NCBI RefSeq assembly: GCF_013359755.1
Contig: NZ_JABMCJ010000077.1
Span: 62,001 to 126,000, forward strand
Reading direction: 5' to 3'
Source of the DNA: Tardiphaga robiniae
GTDB lineage: Bacteria; Pseudomonadota; Alphaproteobacteria; Rhizobiales; Xanthobacteraceae
DNA: 64,000 nt
Made by a program: the position numbers and the translations under genes. Positions 59,782 to 64,000 of this stretch are shown one piece after another. Under the pieces are notes generated by a model. That model was not told the DNA's origin, did not search any database, and was given only the letters and a program-made list of their open reading frames with translations. The stretch's first letter is position 1; each line of letters begins with the position of its first letter.

Positions 59782-60900
59782 TTACTTGCCCCAAAGCTCG
59801 TTCGCGACATCGACGGCGAGCTTGAGCTTGGCCCACTGCTCCTCTTCGCTGAGGATGTTGCCTTCCTCGGTGGACGCAAAGCCGCATTGCGGCGACACGG
59901 CAAGCTGGTCGAGCGGCGCAAACTTCGCAGCTTCCTGGAGGCGAGCCTTGATGTCTTCCTTCTTCTCGAGCTCACCGAACTTCGAGGTGATGACACCGAC
60001 CACGACGACCTTGTTGCCCTTCGGCAGGAAGCGCAGCGGTTCGAAACCGCCGGCACGATCCGAATCGTATTCGAGGAAGTAGCCGTCATAGTTGGTACCG
60101 GCGAGCAGCGTTTCAGCCACTGGCTCGTAGCCGCCCGACGAAATCCAGGTCGAGCGGAAGTTGCCGCGGCAGACATGCGTGGTGATCACCATATCCGCAG
60201 GACGCTCGGCGATCGCGTAATTGATGATGCGCGAATAGATCTGCTGCAGATTGTCAGCATCCTCGCCGCGCGCACGGACCTTGTTCAGCTCATCTTCCGA
60301 ACAGAGATAGGCCCAAACCGTGTCGTCGAACTGCAGATAACGACAACCAGCGTCATAGAACGCCTTCACCGCCTTGCGATAGGTCTTGGCGAGATCCTCG
60401 AAGAACACTTCGATATCCGGATAGACCTCCTTGGAGATCGCCTTGCGACCGCCGCGGAAATGCAGAACTGCCGGCGACGGGATGGTCATCTTCGCGGTCA
60501 CGCCCGCGGTGTCGCAATGCTTCTTCAGGAACTTGAAGTGCGCCAGCATCGGATGATCGTCGGGGAAATCCACCTTGCCGATCACGCGCACCGAGTCATG
60601 ACGAGTCTCGACGCCGGTGAACTGGATGCCGGTGTCAGGATGATAGAGTTCGCAGCCAGTCAGCTTGGCGAGGAAGTCGAAGTGCCACCACGAACGACGG
60701 AACTCGCCGTCGGTGGCGAGCTTGAGGCCGGTCGAGGCCTGGCGATGCACAACCTTCTCGATCTCGATGTCTTCGACCTTGCGCAGGTCGTCGGCCGAAA
60801 TCTCGCCCTTCTCCAGCTTGGCGCGCGCTTCCTTGATCGATGCGGGCCGCAACAGGCTGCCGACTTCGTCGGCACGGAACGGGGCTTTGGTTCTCTGCAT
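59782..60900 (-). CDS. Short cobalamin-independent methionine synthase-like protein (MetE C-terminal domain, YxjG/YxjH-like)
   Basis: 372 residues, about half the length of MetE and covering only its catalytic C-terminal barrel. The start is APFRADEVGSLLRPASIKEA. The zinc-site ligands are visible: H and C in ITTHVCRGN, an E in the GYFLEYDSDRAGGF region, and the last C in SPQCGFAS. QFDDTVWAYLC is also family text. Such core proteins (Bacillus YxjG/YxjH and others) transfer a methyl group to a thiol such as homocysteine; the donor is not known. The gene lies 31 bp after livF on the same strand, suggesting one operon with a Liv-type importer. Confidence 0.85.
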   Translation of the reverse strand: MQRTKAPFRADEVGSLLRPASIKEARAKLEKGEISADDLRKVEDIEIEKVVHRQASTGLKLATDGEFRRSWWHFDFLAKLTGCELYHPDTGIQFTGVETRHDSVRVIGKVDFPDDHPMLAHFKFLKKHCDTAGVTAKMTIPSPAVLHFRGGRKAISKEVYPDIEVFFEDLAKTYRKAVKAFYDAGCRYLQFDDTVWAYLCSEDELNKVRARGEDADNLQQIYSRIINYAIAERPADMVITTHVCRGNFRSTWISSGGYEPVAETLLAGTNYDGYFLEYDSDRAGGFEPLRFLPKGNKVVVVGVITSKFGELEKKEDIKARLQEAAKFAPLDQLAVSPQCGFASTEEGNILSEEEQWAKLKLAVDVANELWGK

Positions 60901-60931
60901 AGTCGTTACTCCAGAATGCTCGGTTTGCAGA

Positions 60932-61678
60932 TCAGCCGGGTGTACCGGCCGCGTGTTTATTCTTGCTGCCGGCCGCGCCGGCGACGCCGAGGAAATGCTC
61001 CAGCACGGCAGGATCGGATTTCAACGCTGCACTCGTTGCATCATGCACGATGGTGCCGCGTTCCAATATCACGACACGATCGGCAAGCCCGAGTATTTTT
61101 TGGGCATTCTGTTCCACGATGATGGAACAGATGCCGCCGGCGCGTGTGATCTTGCCCAGTGCCGCCAGCAATTCATCGACGATGATCGGTGCGAGGCCCT
61201 CGGTCGGTTCGTCCAAGAGCAGCACCTGCGGATTGAGCGTCAGTGCACGGCCGATCGCTAGCATCTGCTGTTCACCACCGGACAGTTGATTGCCGAAATT
61301 GTTCTTGCGCTCTTCGAGCCGCGGGAACATCTCGTAGATCTTCTTGACGTCCCATGGCCCGGGCTGCGCCACGGCGGTCATGTTTTCTTCCACGGTGAGC
61401 GAGCGGAAGATATTGCGCTCCTGCGGCACCCAGCCGATGCCGGCTCGCGCACGCTGGTCCGGCCGCAGCGACGTGATGTCCTTCCCGCCGAGCTTCAGCG
61501 TGCCGCTGAAGCGGCGGGTAACGCCGACGATGGAATTGATCAGCGTGGTCTTGCCGGTGCCGTTGCGCCCGAGCAGTGCCAGTACCTGGCTTTCGCCGAG
61601 TTGCAGCGTCATCTTGGGAATGACCAGGGCTTCGCCATAGCCCGCGCGCAGGTCATTGATGTCGAGGAGATCAGACAT
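60932..61678 (-). CDS. livF: Liv-type ABC transporter ATP-binding protein LivF
   Basis: 248 residues. Walker A LLGRNGTGKTTL, signature NQLSGGEQQMLAIGRAL and Walker B QVLLLDEPTEGLAP are intact. The sequence matches LivF-type subunits of branched-chain amino acid importers (IVEQNAQKILGLADRVVILERG). Its first 8 bp overlap the end of livG. The operon's periplasmic binding protein is not visible, so the substrate is unknown. It is followed after 31 bp by the MetE-like gene. Confidence 0.92.
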   Translation of the reverse strand: MSDLLDINDLRAGYGEALVIPKMTLQLGESQVLALLGRNGTGKTTLINSIVGVTRRFSGTLKLGGKDITSLRPDQRARAGIGWVPQERNIFRSLTVEENMTAVAQPGPWDVKKIYEMFPRLEERKNNFGNQLSGGEQQMLAIGRALTLNPQVLLLDEPTEGLAPIIVDELLAALGKITRAGGICSIIVEQNAQKILGLADRVVILERGTIVHDATSAALKSDPAVLEHFLGVAGAAGSKNKHAAGTPG

Positions 61679-62423
61679 CGGCGCCCTCGCCCAGATACAC
61701 GGCCTTCACGCGCGGATCGCGCGCGACTTCGTCCGGGGGACCTTCCACCAGCATGGCGCCCGCGACCAGCACGGAGATGCGATCGGCAAAGGAGAATACC
61801 AGATCCATGTCGTGCTCGATCAGCAGCACCGTGACGTCGCGCGGCAGGCTGGCGACGGCCGAGAGAATATCGTGGCGCTCGCTTTCCGGCACACCCGCAG
61901 CCGGCTCGTCGAGCAGCAGCACGCGCGGCTTGGTGGCAATGGCGACGGCGATCTCGAGCAGGCGCTGCTTGCCATAGGGCAATGTCGCCGTCGGCTCATT
62001 CATGACGTCGAGCAGGTGAAAGCGCGCGAGGTTTTCCGCGATCGCGTCATTGACGTCACTGCGGGTGCCCATGCGACGCCACCAGTCGCTGCCATGGCCG
62101 AGATGTTCGGACGCAGCGAGACCGACCGTCTCCAGCGGAGTCATGTCGGGATAGAGCTGATTGATCTGGAAGGTGCGCGACAGCCCGCGCAAGACGCGTT
62201 TGTGCACCGGCAGTCCGGTGATGTCGTTGCCCTCGAGCAAGATGCGGCCGGAATTGGGCTTGAGCACACCGGTCAGAAGATTGATCACGGTTGTCTTGCC
62301 GGCACCGTTCGGGCCGATCAGCGCGTGACGCGCGCCGGCCTCGATCTTCAGCGACAGATCGCGCGTGACGCGGAGGCCACCGAAGGACTTTTCGAGATTG
62401 ACGGTTTCCAGCGCGATGGTCAT
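61671..62423 (-). CDS. livG: Liv-type ABC transporter ATP-binding protein LivG
   Basis: 250 residues. Walker A LIGPNGAGKTTV and Walker B VLLLDEPAAGVP are present, while the signature loop reads LPYGKQRLLEIAVAIA, the usual LivG form. LIEHDMDLVFSFADRISVL is also LivG-typical. It pairs with LivF to power the LivH/LivM permeases. It overlaps livM by 4 bp and livF by 8 bp, so the genes are translationally coupled. Confidence 0.92.
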   Translation of the reverse strand: MTIALETVNLEKSFGGLRVTRDLSLKIEAGARHALIGPNGAGKTTVINLLTGVLKPNSGRILLEGNDITGLPVHKRVLRGLSRTFQINQLYPDMTPLETVGLAASEHLGHGSDWWRRMGTRSDVNDAIAENLARFHLLDVMNEPTATLPYGKQRLLEIAVAIATKPRVLLLDEPAAGVPESERHDILSAVASLPRDVTVLLIEHDMDLVFSFADRISVLVAGAMLVEGPPDEVARDPRVKAVYLGEGADV

Positions 62424-63463
62424 GGCGCCTCACTTTCCGGCGCAACGACCGGCGTCTTGGCGCGGCTGAACTTGCTTGCGATCAGGCGCGGCAGGAACAT
62501 CGCCCAGCGATGCATGCGGTCGCGGCCGATCAGCACGATGACCACCAGCACGGCGCCGATCCAGAACTGCCAGTATTGCGGCGTCAACGTCGAGAACAGC
62601 TCCTGCAGCAGTTTGAAGATCACCGCACCGATCAAGCCGCCATAGAGATAGCCGGTGCCGCCGATGATCAGGACCAGCATCAGGTCAGCCGAGCGATCGA
62701 AGGCAAAACCGTCGAGCGAGGCGAGCGCCGTCGTCTGCGTCGAGAGTGCACCGGCAACGCCTGCGTAGAAGGCGGCGATGGTGTAGATCGCGATCAGCCG
62801 GCGATTGACGGGAATGCCAATCGCCGAGGCGCGCAGCGGATTGTTGCGGATCGCTCGCAGCGACAGGCCGAACGGCGAATGCACGATGCGTCGCGCCAGC
62901 AGGAACAAGACGAACAGCACGCAGAGACAATAGATGAAGCCGACCTTGCCGAAGATATCGAACGAGAACTGGCCGAGGATCGGCGCCATCTCGATGCCCT
63001 GAAGGCCATCGGATCCGCCGGTGATATTTGAAAAGCGGTTGGCGAGTTCGCGCAGCAACAGCGCAATACCGAGCGTCACCATCAGCCGCGTCAGATCTGA
63101 CCCGCGCATGACGAGAAAGCTCGTCACGAAGCCGAGCGCCATCGCGGCAAGACCGGCAACTACCAATGCGATCACAGGTTCGGTGACGATGCCGTGCAAT
63201 GCGAGCAGTCCCGCCGCATAGCCGCCGAAGCCGAAGAATGCGGCATGGCCGAGCGAAACGATGCCGGCATAGCCGAGGATGAGATCGAGCGAGAGCGCGA
63301 ACAGCGCGAGCCAGGCGATCTCGGTCAGGATCAGGTAACGGTTCGGGAACAGCAGGATGCAGCCCGCGGCGGTGAGCCAGAACACGACTTCAGGCCAGCG
63401 CCATTGCGCGCGCGCCATGGCGAAGGTGCCGACTTCCGGATGGGTGGTGCTGTTGGCTGTCAT
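62420..63463 (-). CDS. livM: Liv-type ABC transporter permease LivM
   Basis: 347 residues from the ATG at 63463, which has GAGGG upstream; a longer frame opens 10 codons earlier. It is strongly hydrophobic, with about ten membrane helices and the LivM text LGYAGIVSLGHAAFFGFGGY and RIVHSPFGLSLRAIRNNPLR (EAA-like loop). It forms the membrane channel with LivH. It begins 7 bp after the end of livH. Confidence 0.92.
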   Translation of the reverse strand: MTANSTTHPEVGTFAMARAQWRWPEVVFWLTAAGCILLFPNRYLILTEIAWLALFALSLDLILGYAGIVSLGHAAFFGFGGYAAGLLALHGIVTEPVIALVVAGLAAMALGFVTSFLVMRGSDLTRLMVTLGIALLLRELANRFSNITGGSDGLQGIEMAPILGQFSFDIFGKVGFIYCLCVLFVLFLLARRIVHSPFGLSLRAIRNNPLRASAIGIPVNRRLIAIYTIAAFYAGVAGALSTQTTALASLDGFAFDRSADLMLVLIIGGTGYLYGGLIGAVIFKLLQELFSTLTPQYWQFWIGAVLVVIVLIGRDRMHRWAMFLPRLIASKFSRAKTPVVAPESEAP

Positions 63464-63470
63464 GACGCCC

Positions 63471-64000
63471 TCACCGCGCTGCGGTGCGGCCAAACAGGCC
63501 GTTCGGGCGCCAGATCAGGATCACGATCATCATGGTGTAGATCACGAAGGCGCCGAGCTTCGGCACGTAATATTTGCCGGCGACATCGCCGATGCCCAGC
63601 AGCAGCGAAGCCAGGAATGGCCCAGTGATGCTGGACGAACCGCCGACGGTCACCACGATCAGGAAGTAGATCATGAACTTCAGCGGGAAGTACGGATCGA
63701 GGCCGAGGATTTCTGCGCCAAGTGCGCCGCCCATGCCAGCCAATCCGCAGCCGAACGCAAAGGTCAGCGCGAACACCTGCGGCACGTTGATGCCCAGACC
63801 CGACGCGGCGCGCGGATCATCGACCGCGGCGCGCAACCGGCTACCGAAGCGGGTCTTGGACAGGATCATCTGAAGCGCCACCGTGAGCAGTCCGCAGATG
63901 ACGATGATCATCAAACGATAGCGTCCGACGCCGAGGCCGAAGAGATTGATCTGGCCCTGCAGGTAATCCGGCAGATGGATGAAGGTCTGCGACGACCCCA
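63471..64000 (-). CDS. livH: Liv-type ABC transporter permease LivH, partial (5' end beyond the right edge)
   Basis: About 176 codons are visible. The frame runs through the right edge without a start codon, so the initiation site is outside the window. It contains SKTRFGSRLRAAVDDPRAAS, the permease loop that contacts the ATPase, and hydrophobic segments such as FPLKFMIYFLIVVTVGG; it ends IWRPNGLFGRTAAR. It forms the channel with LivM. The substrate-binding protein presumably lies beyond the edge or elsewhere. Confidence 0.9.
   Translation of the reverse strand, partial: GSSQTFIHLPDYLQGQINLFGLGVGRYRLMIIVICGLLTVALQMILSKTRFGSRLRAAVDDPRAASGLGINVPQVFALTFAFGCGLAGMGGALGAEILGLDPYFPLKFMIYFLIVVTVGGSSSITGPFLASLLLGIGDVAGKYYVPKLGAFVIYTMMIVILIWRPNGLFGRTAAR

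Noticed and set aside
60901-60931. Cobalamin riboswitch before the MetE-like gene
   Set aside because: Only 31 bp separate it from livF, far too short for that riboswitch.

Overview
The window is GC-rich DNA from an alphaproteobacterium. It most likely belongs to the Bradyrhizobium/Rhodopseudomonas/Afipia group (Nitrobacteraceae). This is inferred from the Omp25/RopB-type outer-membrane protein, a metK-ahcY arrangement preceded by a small HTH/methyltransferase-like gene, the heptose/LPS gene set, and protein wording typical of that family. No rRNA, tRNA, CRISPR array, insertion sequence or prophage was recognised. Taxonomy is inference, not proof.

Layout, left to right. (1) 1-3.9 kb: the start of a membrane-anchored cytochrome c (cut by the left edge), a CHRD-domain secreted protein, a cytochrome c'-type protein and a lone molybdopterin subunit of the xanthine/CO dehydrogenase family. 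(2) 3.9-7.8 kb: murJ (lipid II flippase) behind an aminotransferase and a Gfo/Idh/MocA dehydrogenase of the kind that make amino-sugar uronates for surface glycans. (3) 8.0-35.5 kb: the dominant feature, a type I-secreted giant adhesin locus. A 19.1-kb gene encodes an adhesin of about 6,370 residues. It has an N-terminal retention-like segment with a LapG-type PAAG site, ten T1SS-143-type repeats, a von Willebrand A domain, many VCBS/cadherin-like repeats and four jelly-roll-like modules. Upstream on the same strand lie an MliC-like small secreted protein, a LapG-like cysteine protease, an HlyD adaptor, a LapB-like ABC exporter and a TolC-like outer-membrane protein. The adhesin is preceded by an unusually AT-rich leader and a 14-bp tandem repeat array. 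(4) 35.9-47.9 kb: surface polysaccharide and LPS core genes (manC, UDP-glucuronate 4-epimerase, WecA-like initiating transferase, PglF/CapD-like dehydratase, hldE, hldD, waaF, gmhB, a GT4 glycosyltransferase, galE). (5) 47.9-54 kb: an AraC regulator, an outer-membrane beta-barrel protein, an MsbA-like ABC exporter, an FAH-family hydrolase and a luciferase-like oxidoreductase. (6) 54-58.2 kb: the SAM cycle genes ahcY and metK, behind an HTH plus methyltransferase-like gene. (7) 58.4-64 kb: ugd, a short MetE-like methionine synthase, and a Liv-type ABC importer (livF, livG, livM, partial livH).

How they fit together: most of the window builds or decorates the cell envelope. The NDP-sugar enzymes (manC, galE, ugd, UDP-GlcA 4-epimerase, PglF-like, WbpB/WbpE-like) feed polysaccharide assembly. 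The heptose genes build the LPS inner core. The Lap-like module exports an adhesin and probably retains and releases it. A LapD-type c-di-GMP receptor, which controls LapG in Pseudomonas, is not in the window. The SAM-cycle genes and the MetE-like/Liv operon form a second, metabolic theme around methionine and one-carbon transfer.
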